64,000 nt of DNA from an uncultured Ruegeria sp. (GCF_947504215.1 NZ_CANNGO010000004.1:186001-250000); one strand, 5' to 3'. Positions 36,865-46,776 are shown, numbered from the stretch's first letter. Notes: generated by a model not told the origin, from the sequence alone. Numbers and translations: made by a program.

Positions 36865-37367
36865 GCTGTGACCTCCTTTTTTGCCTGGAACAGGATCAGG
36901 GCGAACTTGCCAGCAGGGGCAAACCCAATAGCCATATAGGCACGCGCCGCTGATTCTGAAGCAGCAAACAGAATGGCATGCGTTACACCAGATTCTCGCG
37001 CTTCGTTAAGATGCAACGCGACCGCCATCGCTGCCTTATCTTGCCAACCAGCCAATCGAACGATCGGACGTGCCTGCGCGGCCTCGCCAATCACATCTGC
37101 AACAAGACCATCGCCAATCAAAGCCAGCGCAGACAGCAATTCGTGATCCGTGCAATCGGGACATTGCGGCAGGATCATTCCTTCGTTTGTGATGGTAAAC
37201 ACTGCTCGTGGATCGTCGCCAATCACCCACATTCGGACAGCGCGCGGATCGCTTCCGTTCAGGCCAAAATTACGCAGGTTGGCCAGTGGGAACATCGAAC
37301 TTTGCACATGCCGGTACAAAAAACTTTCAATTTTTCCGAGGTCTTCTTGACGCGCGGCGCGCCACAT
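36861..37367 (-). CDS. GNAT-like N-acetyltransferase domain protein
   Basis: 168 residues beginning WRAARQEDLGKIESFLYRH, a common opening of GNAT acetyltransferases, with a later AARAYMAIGFAPAGKFALILF that corresponds to the terminal GNAT helix and strand. The classical Q/R-x-x-G-x-G/A acetyl-CoA loop is not clear, so activity is uncertain. The start shares one base with the rsmE stop (TGATG) and its stop overlaps the next gene by 4 bases. The ORF opening at 37397 lies before the ATG chosen. Confidence 0.72.
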   Translation of the reverse strand: MWRAARQEDLGKIESFLYRHVQSSMFPLANLRNFGLNGSDPRAVRMWVIGDDPRAVFTITNEGMILPQCPDCTDHELLSALALIGDGLVADVIGEAAQARPIVRLAGWQDKAAMAVALHLNEARESGVTHAILFAASESAARAYMAIGFAPAGKFALILFQAKKEVTA

Positions 37368-38092
37368 CAGACCCAGTCCCCCAATGCTTGCTGCCACATG
37401 GTCAATGCTGCAACGGCCGCTGTGTCGGCCCTCAGGATACGCGGGCCAAGGCTGACAACATGCGCATATGGCAACGCGGTCAGGCGCGCGCGCTCCTGAT
37501 CCGAAAACCCGCCTTCAGGCCCGATGAGGATGGCCCAAGGACACCCCTTTTCGCTGGCCGCCAAATGCAGGGCAGAACCTACTTCTGCTTCGTTGCAGAA
37601 CATCAGTTGGCGTCCATCTGGCCAGCTATCCAGAGCTTTGTCCAGACGCTGCAAGTCCGCAACTTCAGGCACAAATGTCCCGCCGCATTGCTCGGCTGCC
37701 TCGACCGCATGCGCCTGCAGGCGATCCTGACGGATGCGCTCGGAATTGGTGAACTGGGTTTGCACGGGCATGATCCGCGCCGCGCCCATTTCGGTCGCTT
37801 TTTCGACGATGAAATCGGTGCGCGCCTTTTTGATCGGCGCAAACATGAACCACAGATCAGGCGGCAACTGCAGCGGCTTCGTTTGCTGGGCACATGTCAG
37901 GACACCGCCGCGTTTGCCAGCCTCGGACACCTCGGCAAGCCACTCGCCATCCTGACCGTTGAACAGGGCAACTTGGCCGCCCACGCCCAATCGCATCACA
38001 CCAAACATGTAATGCGCCTGCTCTCGCGTCAATTCTACCGATTGCCCCTGACCCAAGGGCTGCTCTACATACAGTCTGATCTTCGCACTCAT
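37367..38092 (-). CDS. rsmE: 16S rRNA (uracil-1498-N3)-methyltransferase
   Basis: SPOUT-class methyltransferase of 241 residues acting on U1498 of 16S rRNA. The N-terminal PUA-like part (IRLYVEQPL...HYMFGVMRLGVG) is followed by the trefoil-knot SAM site with ILIGPEGGFSDQE and VSLGPRILRADTAA, the RsmE signatures. The ATG at 38092 gives the usual MSAKIRLYV opening. It is divergent from ubiA with only 11 bases between the start codons. Confidence 0.95.
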   Translation of the reverse strand: MSAKIRLYVEQPLGQGQSVELTREQAHYMFGVMRLGVGGQVALFNGQDGEWLAEVSEAGKRGGVLTCAQQTKPLQLPPDLWFMFAPIKKARTDFIVEKATEMGAARIMPVQTQFTNSERIRQDRLQAHAVEAAEQCGGTFVPEVADLQRLDKALDSWPDGRQLMFCNEAEVGSALHLAASEKGCPWAILIGPEGGFSDQERARLTALPYAHVVSLGPRILRADTAAVAALTMWQQALGDWV

Positions 38093-38103
38093 GAGACCTA
38101 CAT

Positions 38104-39066
38104 ATGCAAGGCAATGCCCCAACACCAGACGGTCAGGTCGCTGATGCCGTAGCCGGCAATTGGGTAGACACCCGCGCACCCGCCTTCACCCGTCCCTATC
38201 TGCGGTTGAGCCGTGCCGACCGGCCAATCGGAACCTGGCTTTTGTTGATTCCGTGCTGGTGGGGCCTGGCACTGGCGATCCTAAGCGATGGCCAACCGCG
38301 CTTGGGCGATTTGTGGATCGCCGTTGGTTGCGCGTTGGGCGCGTTTTTGATGCGTGGTGCCGGATGCACCTGGAACGACATCACTGACCGGGAGTTTGAC
38401 GCTCAGGTCGAGCGCACGCGGTCACGCCCGATTCCTGCTGGTCATGTCACCGTCCGACAAGCTGCGGCTTGGATGGTTTTGCAGTGCTTGTTGGCACTTG
38501 CCATTCTGCTCAGCTTCAATCAGGCAGCTATTGCCATGGGGGTTCTGTCTTTGCTTCCGGTGGCGGTCTACCCGTTCGCCAAGCGCTTCACCTGGTGGCC
38601 CCAAGTGTTCTTGGGCTTGGCATTCAATTGGGGCGCATTGCTGGCCTGGACTGCCCATAGCGGTACGCTGGGTTGGCCTGCTGTCATCCTCTATCTGTCC
38701 GGCATCGCGTGGACGCTGTTCTATGACACGATTTATGCCCACCAGGATGCCGAAGATGATGAGCTTGTGGGTATCAAATCCACGGCGCGCCTGTTTGGAA
38801 CTGATACTGCGAAATGGCTCAAGTACTTTCTGGCTGTGACAGTTGGATTGATGGGGCTGGCGATCATTGACGCGGGCGTTCCAAACGCGTCGATCTTTGC
38901 CCTTGCCGTCGCCCTTGGCGGACCTTGGGCCATGGGGTGGCACATGATGTGGCAACTGCGTGGCCTGGATATCGAGGACAATACCAAGCTGCTGCAACTG
39001 TTTCATTCCAACAGAGACACCGGCCTGATTCCGCTGATCTTCCTCTGCGTCGCCCTGTTGCTCTGA
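38104..39066 (+). CDS. ubiA: 4-hydroxybenzoate polyprenyltransferase
   Basis: Membrane prenyltransferase attaching the isoprenoid tail to 4-hydroxybenzoate in ubiquinone synthesis. 320 residues with eight to nine hydrophobic segments and both aspartate-rich motifs: NDITDREFD (residues 91-99) and YDTIYAHQDAEDD. Start lies 11 bases from the divergent rsmE start, implying back-to-back promoters that overlap the two genes. Confidence 0.95.
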   Translation: MQGNAPTPDGQVADAVAGNWVDTRAPAFTRPYLRLSRADRPIGTWLLLIPCWWGLALAILSDGQPRLGDLWIAVGCALGAFLMRGAGCTWNDITDREFDAQVERTRSRPIPAGHVTVRQAAAWMVLQCLLALAILLSFNQAAIAMGVLSLLPVAVYPFAKRFTWWPQVFLGLAFNWGALLAWTAHSGTLGWPAVILYLSGIAWTLFYDTIYAHQDAEDDELVGIKSTARLFGTDTAKWLKYFLAVTVGLMGLAIIDAGVPNASIFALAVALGGPWAMGWHMMWQLRGLDIEDNTKLLQLFHSNRDTGLIPLIFLCVALLL

Positions 39067-39131
39067 TTGCACCTCTGCTTCGGGGTCTGTTAAGAGTTCT
39101 GCCAATCGCCTGAGGAGTCTAAAACCCGCAT

Positions 39132-41045
39132 ATGCGTCTGCCCTATATAATAGTCGTCTCCCTGATCTTCCTGGTGTCGGCCGTTGTGTCGCTGCTGGCG
39201 GCCAGCTACGCCGTGACCAAGATCGAAGAGACATCGGAATTCGCAGTTCGGCGTGCATTGGACCTTAAAGGCCATGACTGGGCAGAAGTTGAATCCGATG
39301 GGCTGCGTGTTGTTCTGACGGGGATGGCACCGGATGAAGCAATGCGTTTTAACGCGCTGACAGCTGCAGGGGCCGAGGTCGACACCTCGCGGGTCATTGA
39401 CGAGATGGATGTGACCGCAACCTCTGCACTGGCTGCGCCGCGATTTTCCGTAGAAATCCTGCGCAATGACAGCGGTATCTCGATCATTGGCTTGGTTCCG
39501 GCCAGCGAGGATCGCGAAGCGCTGATGGACAGGCTGCGCGGTCTAGACCGCTCGGTTCCGGTATCGGATCTGATGGAGACCGCAGACTACCCCAAACCAA
39601 AAGGGTGGGATGATGCGGTTTCTTACGCGATTGACGCCTTGTCTCGACTGCCACGCGCAAAAATCTCTGCCAACTCTGGGCTGGTCAAGATCACCGCCAT
39701 TTCCGACAGCCAGCAGGAAAAGGAGCAACTCGAACAAGATCTGACTCGCGCCGCGCCAGCCAGCTTGCGAATTGGCTTGTCGATCTCGGCACCGCGACCG
39801 GTGATCACGCCGTTCACATTGCGGTATCTGATCGGCGAGGCAGGCGGCCAGTTTGACGCGTGCTCGGCCCAAGACGAAAAAGCCCGGGATCGGATTGTTG
39901 CTGCGGCTCAGAACGCGGGCTTATCTGGACCCTATTCTTGCACCATTGGTCTGGGTGTCCCTTCGCCGCGTTGGCCTGAAGCCGCCGAGTTGGGCATCCG
40001 CGCATTGGCAGAAATTGGACGAGGGTCGATAACAATCTCGGATGCTGACATCACCCTGATTGCAGCACAGGGTACGCTGCCAGCGCTGTTTGACCGGGTT
40101 GTGGGTGAACTAGAAACGGCGCTGCCAGACGTTTTTGCCCTGCACGCCGTATTGCCTGAACCGGAAACAGAAGAACAGTCCGGTCCCATCGAGTTCTCTG
40201 CAACCCGCAGCCCGGAAGGCCTGGTTCAACTGCGTGGACGCCTGGGTGACGAAACCCTGCGGGATATGGTCGACAGCTTCGCCCGCGCGGCTTTTGGATC
40301 GGAACAGGTTTACACCGCAACACGCATCGTTCCGGATCTGCCTGCGGACTGGCCCGTGCGTGTTCTGGCCGGGCTTGAGGCATTGAACCAGCTCAAAAAC
40401 GGGGCGCTGACCGTCACCCCGGACTCGGTTGAACTGATCGGTCTCAGCCACGATGAGGGCGCTAAAGCCCGAATAGCCGGGCAACTTTCGGAAAAGTTAG
40501 GAGAGGCGCAGGATTTCACCCTGTCGATCACCTATCAACCACCGCCCGCTCCGGCAGACGCCCTGCCCGACCCCGAGCTTTGTGAAACGCAAATTGCCGA
40601 CATTCAAGCTGTCAGCAAGATTGCGTTTGAACCCGGATCATCAACGATTGCCGCAGATTCGCGCGACACCGTCAACCAGATCGCCGATATCCTGCGTGAA
40701 TGCGGCCCAATCCGCATGGAGATTCAGGGGCATACCGATAGCCAGGGCCGTGAAGAGATGAACCAGCAGCTCAGCCAATCCCGCGCGCAATCGATCCTGA
40801 ACGAATTGCGCGGGCGGCGCATCCCGACCGCAAGCTACACAGCGGTGGGCTATGGCGAAACGCAACCCATTGGCGACAATGACAGTGAAGAAGGGCGCGA
40901 AGAAAATCGACGGATCGAATTCCGCCTGATCCGGCCCGAACCTGTCACCAATGAAGAAACCGGGCTAGAAGCCTTGGAAGCTGACGTAACAGACTCCGAG
41001 CAAACGGAAAGTGACGCATCTGAATCAGATGCAGAGGACCAGTGA
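39132..41045 (+). CDS. OmpA-family protein with repeated BON-like domains
   Basis: 637 residues. An N-terminal signal anchor (residues ~5-28) precedes at least three repeats of a BON-like alpha/beta unit, each with an 'LxGxxP/L' core (VVLTGMAPDE, ISIIGLVPASE, VELIGLSHDEG, VQLRGRLGDE). The C-terminal OmpA peptidoglycan-binding domain (FEPGSSTIAADS, IQGHTDSQGREEMN, GYGETQPIGDN, NRRIEFRL) is followed by an acidic tail. It probably spans the periplasm from the inner membrane to peptidoglycan. The following small coiled-coil membrane protein starts 2 bases after the stop, suggesting they work together. Confidence 0.85.
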   Translation: MRLPYIIVVSLIFLVSAVVSLLAASYAVTKIEETSEFAVRRALDLKGHDWAEVESDGLRVVLTGMAPDEAMRFNALTAAGAEVDTSRVIDEMDVTATSALAAPRFSVEILRNDSGISIIGLVPASEDREALMDRLRGLDRSVPVSDLMETADYPKPKGWDDAVSYAIDALSRLPRAKISANSGLVKITAISDSQQEKEQLEQDLTRAAPASLRIGLSISAPRPVITPFTLRYLIGEAGGQFDACSAQDEKARDRIVAAAQNAGLSGPYSCTIGLGVPSPRWPEAAELGIRALAEIGRGSITISDADITLIAAQGTLPALFDRVVGELETALPDVFALHAVLPEPETEEQSGPIEFSATRSPEGLVQLRGRLGDETLRDMVDSFARAAFGSEQVYTATRIVPDLPADWPVRVLAGLEALNQLKNGALTVTPDSVELIGLSHDEGAKARIAGQLSEKLGEAQDFTLSITYQPPPAPADALPDPELCETQIADIQAVSKIAFEPGSSTIAADSRDTVNQIADILRECGPIRMEIQGHTDSQGREEMNQQLSQSRAQSILNELRGRRIPTASYTAVGYGETQPIGDNDSEEGREENRRIEFRLIRPEPVTNEETGLEALEADVTDSEQTESDASESDAEDQ

Positions 41046-41046
41046 C

Positions 41047-41367
41047 TTGAACAGATTTGAATTCATCATCGCCACCGCCATCATCCTGTTCGCCGCCTTT
41101 TGCATGGGCTGGTTCGCGAATTGGCTTGCCCACCGACTGTCACGCGTGCGCCAAAGTGATGTTGCCGATCTGGACCGCATGAGCCAGGAACTGCACGAGG
41201 CTGAGGAAACCCGCGATCAGGCGATTACTTATCTTCAGCAGCGCGAGGCGGAACTGACCAATCAGCTGACCCAGACCGAGGCCGAGCTTGCGGCTGCAAT
41301 GGATGGTCTGCGTGCCGCCCGTCAGGAAGCAGAAGAATTGCGCGGACGTATCAACAACGCTGATTGA
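41047..41367 (+). CDS. Small membrane-anchored coiled-coil protein (TTG start)
   Basis: 106 residues from a TTG at 41047, one base after the OmpA-family stop, with GAGGACC upstream; an ATG at 41011 in the same frame would lie inside the preceding gene. One membrane helix (FIIATAIILFAAFCMGWFANW, 21 residues at ~5-25) precedes a heptad-like region rich in Glu, Gln, Ala and Leu (~35-100). Probably translated together with the OmpA-family protein as a cell-envelope partner; role unknown. Confidence 0.75.
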   Translation: MNRFEFIIATAIILFAAFCMGWFANWLAHRLSRVRQSDVADLDRMSQELHEAEETRDQAITYLQQREAELTNQLTQTEAELAAAMDGLRAARQEAEELRGRINNAD

Positions 41368-41372
41368 ACCGT

Positions 41373-41816
41373 TCACCAGCGGGTCAGCGCGTCTTCATCC
41401 TCATCCTTGGCGGCGACCCAATCTGCCCCCGCTCCGGTAATTTCTTTTTTCCAGAACGGGGCGCGAGACTTTAGGTAGTCCATCAGAAACTCGGCTGCTT
41501 CGAATGCGTCTTTGCGATGTGGTGCAGCAGTGGCAACCATCATGATCCGGTCGCCGGGCACCAGGCGCCCGTGCCGGTGGATGACAAGAACATCGCCCAG
41601 AGACCAGCGCACCATGGCCTCTTCGGCGATTTTTGTAAGCGCACGCTCGGTCATGCCTGGATAGTGTTCGATCTCCATCACATCCAGATTGCCCGTGGCC
41701 AGGTCGCGTACCACGCCGGTGAATGTCACGATCGCTCCGTTTGTGTCGTCTGCAGCCGCAAAGGCGTTGGCCTCGGCACCCAGATCAAACGCGTCTTCCT
41801 GTACGACAACCCGCAT
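41373..41816 (-). CDS. moaE: Molybdopterin synthase catalytic subunit
   Basis: Large subunit of molybdopterin synthase, 147 residues, that receives sulfur from the MoaD C-terminus. Family features: GAIVTFTGVVRD, EIEHYPGMTERAL, VIHRHGRLVPGD, and SRAPFWKKE with the catalytic lysines. It lies 4 bases after moaD in a run pgsA - moaD - moaE. Confidence 0.96.
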   Translation of the reverse strand: MRVVVQEDAFDLGAEANAFAAADDTNGAIVTFTGVVRDLATGNLDVMEIEHYPGMTERALTKIAEEAMVRWSLGDVLVIHRHGRLVPGDRIMMVATAAPHRKDAFEAAEFLMDYLKSRAPFWKKEITGAGADWVAAKDEDEDALTRW

Positions 41817-41820
41817 TGCT

Positions 41821-42066
41821 TTAGCCGCCGGTCATTGGGGGAAAGAACGCCACCTCGCGCACACCCGTCAAAGAGGCATCAAAATCCGAAAGCTCCTGAT
41901 CCAATGCGACACGCAGCGCCGAAACATCTGCAAAAGCCGCGGCATAGCGGTCTTCCCGCGCGCTGAGTTCGGCTACCAAATCCGAGACCGTGGCAGCATT
42001 GGTCTCGACCCGCTCTTTGGGAAGACCGATCCGTTCGCGCACCCAGGCGAAATACAGCACGTCCAT
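41821..42066 (-). CDS. moaD: Molybdopterin synthase sulfur-carrier subunit
   Basis: 81-residue ubiquitin-fold sulfur carrier. It ends in FFPPMTGG, the Gly-Gly tail that is adenylated and thiocarboxylated. Starts 3 bases after the pgsA stop and ends 4 bases before moaE. Confidence 0.95.
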   Translation of the reverse strand: MDVLYFAWVRERIGLPKERVETNAATVSDLVAELSAREDRYAAAFADVSALRVALDQELSDFDASLTGVREVAFFPPMTGG

Positions 42067-42069
42067 TGC

Positions 42070-42738
42070 TCAGCTCTCCTTCAGATGGGGCATGGCTTTA
42101 CGTAGGTAATCATAGCCTGTGATCAATGTCAGCGCCGCTGCAAGCCACAGCAACCACAACCCGATCCGTCCCGACCAGAACATGGCTTCAAGGTTCCAAC
42201 GCACACCAGTCAGATCTTCGATCTGTCCGGTCAGAACCTGATCGATCATAGTGGGGTCCATCCCGAAGGTGCCCATCACGAAGTAGTGCTCAAAAATGCC
42301 CTGAGAAAACAGCACAGCAATGGCGATCATCTGCGCAGTGGTCTTCCACTTTGCCAGCTTGGTGACCTTCAGCGTTCCGGCCACATCACCAAGATATTCT
42401 CGCAGACCCGAGACAAACACCTCGCGAAACAGGATTACGGTGGCTGGCAGCACCAACCAAGGCGTCCAGTGTTCGGTCGAATACCCCACCAATATCATCA
42501 AAGCGATCACCACCATGGCCTTATCGGCAATCGGATCCAGCATGGCCCCTATCCTAGTTTCCTGCTTCCAGGCACGGGCCAGATAACCATCAAACCAGTC
42601 AGTGATTGCCGCTGACAAAAACAGGATCAGCGCAAACCAATCCGCATAGGGTCGGGTGAAATACAGAAACATAATGGCCAGACCGGGCGCAGCCAGCAGG
42701 CGAAGAACGGTCAGGGTGTTCGGCAAGTTCCACTTCAT
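42070..42738 (-). CDS. pgsA: CDP-diacylglycerol-glycerol-3-phosphate 3-phosphatidyltransferase
   Basis: Inner-membrane enzyme making phosphatidylglycerol phosphate. The CDP-alcohol phosphotransferase signature D-G-x2-A-R-x8-G-x3-D-x3-D is complete (DGYLAR...GAMLDPIAD). 222 residues with about five membrane segments. The ATG at 42738 begins MKWNLPNTLTVLR, the family opening; the frame from 42804 adds a non-conserved leader. It heads the pgsA-moaD-moaE run, an arrangement seen in alphaproteobacteria. Confidence 0.94.
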   Translation of the reverse strand: MKWNLPNTLTVLRLLAAPGLAIMFLYFTRPYADWFALILFLSAAITDWFDGYLARAWKQETRIGAMLDPIADKAMVVIALMILVGYSTEHWTPWLVLPATVILFREVFVSGLREYLGDVAGTLKVTKLAKWKTTAQMIAIAVLFSQGIFEHYFVMGTFGMDPTMIDQVLTGQIEDLTGVRWNLEAMFWSGRIGLWLLWLAAALTLITGYDYLRKAMPHLKES

Positions 42739-42929
42739 GAAGTGGACAGTACATCGGCGGTTCCGGACAGAAAAGGCGGGACGGCAAAAAACTGCGTCAA
42801 TCACAGTCGCTTGAAGAGTTTTGGGTCAAACCGTCGCAAGCAGGTCCTCGCTGCAGGATACAACTTGGCGCGGGGCAGGTTTGCGGTCAGATTGCCGGGC
42901 GGGCCAACCAAGGGACGCGTGCGGAAAAG

Positions 42930-43814
42930 ATGACGACTCATATTCGAACCGATCCCCGTTCAAACCTGATTGGCAGCGTCTGGATGATCGCTGCGATGGC
43001 CGGGTTCGCGTTCGAGGATGCGTTGTTGAAATCCGCATCCATCGCCCTGCCGATCTGGCAGGTTTTGGTTCTATTCGGCGCCGGTGGAACCGCCATATTT
43101 GCCTGTGTGGCCGGGCTGCGCAGCACGCGTTTGCTGCAACCCGATGTGCTGTCGGCCCCGATGAAGATACGCGTATTCTTCGAAATCTTCGGGCGCTTGT
43201 TCTACGTGCTGGCCATCGCGCTGACACCGCTGTCTTCCGCCACGGTGATCCTGCAAGCCACACCACTGGTTGTGGTTGCCTGTGCCGCGCTGTTCTTCGG
43301 TGAAACCGTCGGCTGGCGACGATGGAGCGCGATCTTTGTGGGCATGATCGGCGTCATGATTATCATTCGACCCACCGGAGACAGCTTTTCCATTTTGTCG
43401 ATTCTGGCGGTACTGGGAATGCTGGGCTTTGCCGGTCGCGACTTGGCCAGTCGCGCTGCGCCCGCAAGTTTGGGAACCGAAGTTCTTGGGTTCTATGGTT
43501 TCCTCTGCGTCATCGTCGCCGGGTTTGTCTATCGGTTCTGGGAGGGTGCTCCGATTGCCGCCCTTTCCTTTCATACAAGCCTGCATTTGGCAGGCGCTGC
43601 GGTGCTGGGCACAATTGCTTACGCCTCACTGATGAAGGCCATGCGCACAGGGGAAGTTTCAGCCGTAACCCCGTTTCGCTATTCCCGTCTGTTGTTTGGA
43701 ATCGGCCTGGGTGTCTTCCTGTTCGGAGAGCATCTGGACAGGACTATGTGGATCGGCAGCGCGCTAATTGTCGCCTCGGGCCTTTACATTCTTTGGCGGG
43801 GTCGGCGGGCTTAA
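42930..43814 (+). CDS. DMT superfamily transporter (EamA domain)
   Basis: 294 residues with ten predicted membrane helices in two EamA repeats; the repeat junctions show [16 protein letters not shown] and [24 protein letters not shown]. Drug/metabolite exporters of this type move small organic solutes out of the cell. It is divergent from pgsA across 190 bases and its stop overlaps the uvrC stop (convergent, 4 bases). Substrate unknown. Confidence 0.88.
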   Translation: MTTHIRTDPRSNLIGSVWMIAAMAGFAFEDALLKSASIALPIWQVLVLFGAGGTAIFACVAGLRSTRLLQPDVLSAPMKIRVFFEIFGRLFYVLAIALTPLSSATVILQATPLVVVACAALFFGETVGWRRWSAIFVGMIGVMIIIRPTGDSFSILSILAVLGMLGFAGRDLASRAAPASLGTEVLGFYGFLCVIVAGFVYRFWEGAPIAALSFHTSLHLAGAAVLGTIAYASLMKAMRTGEVSAVTPFRYSRLLFGIGLGVFLFGEHLDRTMWIGSALIVASGLYILWRGRRA

Positions 43815-45685
43815 CCCTTGTCGTGGAAAAAGTCATACACTTTCTGCGCCAACCCTGCTGAGATCCCATCGACCGCCTTCAGATCCGCCAGATTGGCCCG
43901 ACTGACCGCCTTGGCACTGCCAAAATGGGCCAGCAAGGCACGCTTGCGAGCCGCACCTACGCCGGGGACTTCATCCAGTGGTGTTGCCCCCACCGCCTTG
44001 GCGCGTTTTGCCCGGTGCGTGCCGATCGCGAACCGGTGGGCTTCGTCCCTTAAGCGCTGAATGAAGTACAGCACCGGGTCGTTGCGTTTCAGGGCAAAGG
44101 GGCGTTGGCCGGTCCGGTGGAATTCTTCCTTGCCATGATCACGGTCGACCCCTTTGGCGACACCGACCATAGGGATATCTTCGACCCCGTATTGCGCCAT
44201 GATCTCTTGCACAGCGCTCACCTGCCCGGCACCGCCATCAATCAGCAGCAGATCGGGCCACAGACCTTTGTCGCGGTCAGGGTCTTCTTTTTGAAGACGC
44301 GTGAAACGACGAGTCAGAACCTCTTTCATCATCCCGAAATCGTCACCGGGGGTCAGGTCGTCGCCCCGGATGTTGAACTTGCGATATGCGTTTTTCATGT
44401 ACCCTTCGGGGCCAGCCACGATCATGCCGCCCACCGCGTTGGTACCTTGAATATGCGAGTTGTCGTAAACTTCGATCCGGTTCGGAGGGCTATCCAATTC
44501 AAATGCCTCGGCCACACCGCGCAGCAGCTTGGCCTGCGTCGCGCTTTCGGACATGCGGCGGGCCAGCGACTCACGCGCATTGCGTAGTGCACCGGCCACC
44601 AATTCCTGCTTTTCACCGCGCTGGGGCACGAGAATCTCAACCTTGCGCCCGGCTTTCACAGTCAGCGCCTCTTGCATTAGATCGGCGTTTTCAGTTGCGT
44701 CTGACAGGATTAACTGCCGGGGCGGTTCCTTGTTGTCGTAGAACTGACCCAGAAAGGCCTCCATCGTCTCAGCAGCTGAGACATCCGGCCCCACGCGCGG
44801 ATAGAAGTCGCGGTTTCCCCAATTTTGGTTGGCGCGAATGAAGAACACCTGAACACAGGCCTGTCCACTGTCCATATAAAGGCCGATTACATCCGCCTCG
44901 GTCACACCACGCGGGTTAATGCCTTGCGAGGTTTGCACCTGTGTCAGTGCCCGGATCCGGTCGCGCAGACCGGCGGCACGTTCGAACTCCATCGCCTCGG
45001 ACGCGGCCATCATCTGCTCAGCCAGGTCCTCTTGCACCTTGGTTGATCGACCCGACAGGAACCGTTCAGCGTCACTGACACTTTCGCGATACTCGGTTTC
45101 AGAGATCAGCCCAACGCATGGCCCGGAACACCGCTTGATCTGGTACAGCAAACAAGGCCGCGACCGACCGTCGAACATGGAATCCGAGCAGTTGCGCAGC
45201 AGGAATGCCTTTTGCAGCTGATTGAGCGTCCGATTCACCGCACCAGCACTGGCGAAGGGGCCAAAATACGCCCCTTTCTCTTTCTTCGCCCCGCGATGCT
45301 TTTTGATCTGCGGAAAAGCATGGTCCTTAGCGACCAGAATGTTTGGAAAACTTTTGTCGTCACGCAGCAGCACATTGTATTTCGGCTTGAGCTGCTTGAT
45401 CAGGTTCTGCTCAAGCAGAAGCGCCTCGGTCTCGGTCCTTGTCGTAAGGAACATCATCGAAGCCGTCGCGGCGATCATCCTTTCGATCCGCCCCGAATGG
45501 CCGGGTCGCGCATAGTTCGAAACCCGCGCCTTTAGGTTCCGCGCCTTGCCCACGTACAAAACCCGGCTGTCACCATCCAGCATGCGATAGACGCCCGGAG
45601 AGCTATCCAGCGTCTTTACGTAGCGCTGAATACAGGCATATCCGGTGGTCTGAGTATCCGCGTTCGTATCGTTGTGAGAGCTCAT
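43811..45685 (-). CDS. uvrC: Excinuclease ABC subunit C
   Basis: Dual-incision nuclease of nucleotide excision repair, 624 residues. In order: GIY-YIG domain ([20 protein letters not shown], ~29-48), the Cys-rich region ([15 protein letters not shown]), UVR domain (~200-235), the RNase H-like C-terminal nuclease ([22 protein letters not shown]) and tandem helix-hairpin-helix motifs ([17 protein letters not shown]). The upstream region is AT-rich and contains a perfect DnaA box. Confidence 0.97.
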   Translation of the reverse strand: MSSHNDTNADTQTTGYACIQRYVKTLDSSPGVYRMLDGDSRVLYVGKARNLKARVSNYARPGHSGRIERMIAATASMMFLTTRTETEALLLEQNLIKQLKPKYNVLLRDDKSFPNILVAKDHAFPQIKKHRGAKKEKGAYFGPFASAGAVNRTLNQLQKAFLLRNCSDSMFDGRSRPCLLYQIKRCSGPCVGLISETEYRESVSDAERFLSGRSTKVQEDLAEQMMAASEAMEFERAAGLRDRIRALTQVQTSQGINPRGVTEADVIGLYMDSGQACVQVFFIRANQNWGNRDFYPRVGPDVSAAETMEAFLGQFYDNKEPPRQLILSDATENADLMQEALTVKAGRKVEILVPQRGEKQELVAGALRNARESLARRMSESATQAKLLRGVAEAFELDSPPNRIEVYDNSHIQGTNAVGGMIVAGPEGYMKNAYRKFNIRGDDLTPGDDFGMMKEVLTRRFTRLQKEDPDRDKGLWPDLLLIDGGAGQVSAVQEIMAQYGVEDIPMVGVAKGVDRDHGKEEFHRTGQRPFALKRNDPVLYFIQRLRDEAHRFAIGTHRAKRAKAVGATPLDEVPGVGAARKRALLAHFGSAKAVSRANLADLKAVDGISAGLAQKVYDFFHDKG

Positions 45686-45762
45686 GGCCTTGAAATATGA
45701 TTCTTTGTCATTGGCTGCAATCTTGAGCGTCCCAGATCAAGAGAAAACAAATCCACGGTTTC

Positions 45763-45771
45763 TGTGGATAA
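45763..45771 (-). promoter_or_regulatory. Perfect DnaA box upstream of uvrC
   Basis: TTATCCACA on the minus strand, 78 bases before the uvrC start, next to a long AT-rich stretch (about 45830-45950) with several T and A runs. A single box cannot define an origin; control of uvrC by DnaA is possible. Nothing else is seen in this ~290-base gap. Confidence 0.45.
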
Positions 45772-45975
45772 CTGTGCAGATAAGTTTTGGGCCACAGTGA
45801 TTTTTCCTTGTTTTCTTGCCATTTCCCTACGCTGCACAAAAAATAGGCGCTTTTTTAAGTTACTGTTTTTAAATGAAACTTTTTTGATAACTTAGCAAGT
45901 ATATGAAAAAAAAGACATTTTTGTAACGTCGATGTAACAGAACTGCGAGCAGTGCAAAACTTGCAGCATATTTAG

Positions 45976-46755
45976 CTATTCTACACCCAGAACGTCTGGC
46001 GTCCGCCATCCCAGATGCTGACCGCCATCAACGCATAAAAGCTGCCCGGTTACGGCAGGGGCGTCCAGAAAATACCCCAGCGCAGCGGTGATATCTGAAG
46101 GGTTCGCACCACGTTCCAGAACCGTATTGGATCGTTGCGCCTGAAAGTGCTCATCGCTTTGACGATGGCCCTTCACTGTTGGACCCGGCCCAATCGCATT
46201 CACCCGGATTGCGGGGGTCAACGCCTGCGCTGAAGTGCGTGTCAGTGCCCATAACCCCATCTTGGCGATTGTGTATGACATGAATTCCGGCGTCAGTTTT
46301 TGGACACGCATGTCGACCATATTGATGATCGCACCCGTCGCAACGGGTTCGCCACTTGCATCGATCGCGGGTTCCAGCCCTTGTTCGGCCATTGCCTGGG
46401 TCAACACAAACGGTGCGCGCAAGTTGCTGGCGAGATGGCGGTCCCAGCTTTGGCGGGTCGCTGTATAGATACTATCATGTTCAAAGATCGAGGCATTGTT
46501 TACCAAACAGGTGATCGGTCCGCCCAATGCCTCTGCTGCCCGAGGCAACAAGGACAAAACCTGCGCCTCATCCAGCAGGTCAGCTTGCAGCGCAACGGAC
46601 TGTTGGCCCAGGGCTTTAACGTCGGCCACAGTTTCCTGTGCAGGTTGCTGTGACGTTGCATAATGCACCGCCACATCATAGCCGCGGCCCGCCAGGTACA
46701 GCGCCATCGCCCGACCCAGACGAATTCCGGCGCCGGTTACTAAAGCTCGGGTCAT
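45976..46755 (-). CDS. SDR family oxidoreductase, pteridine-reductase/FolM-like
   Basis: 259-residue short-chain dehydrogenase. The cofactor motif is TGAGIRLGRA, with the Arg typical of NADPH-using pteridine reductases (TG-x3-R-x-G) in place of the common TG-x3-G-x-G, followed by NNAS and the active-site SYTIAK (Tyr-x3-Lys). The C-terminus has GPGPTVKGHR and VDGGQHLGW. This points to a PTR1/FolM-type enzyme reducing dihydropterins, but the substrate is inferred. The cation exchanger lies 21 bases upstream on the same strand and may be cotranscribed. Confidence 0.82.
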   Translation of the reverse strand: MTRALVTGAGIRLGRAMALYLAGRGYDVAVHYATSQQPAQETVADVKALGQQSVALQADLLDEAQVLSLLPRAAEALGGPITCLVNNASIFEHDSIYTATRQSWDRHLASNLRAPFVLTQAMAEQGLEPAIDASGEPVATGAIINMVDMRVQKLTPEFMSYTIAKMGLWALTRTSAQALTPAIRVNAIGPGPTVKGHRQSDEHFQAQRSNTVLERGANPSDITAALGYFLDAPAVTGQLLCVDGGQHLGWRTPDVLGVE

Positions 46756-46776
46756 GGATCACCTCTTTCCGTCAGA

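Noticed and set aside
45686..45975. Chromosomal replication origin
   Set aside because: Only one perfect DnaA box; no cluster of boxes and no dnaA, parAB or gidA genes nearby.
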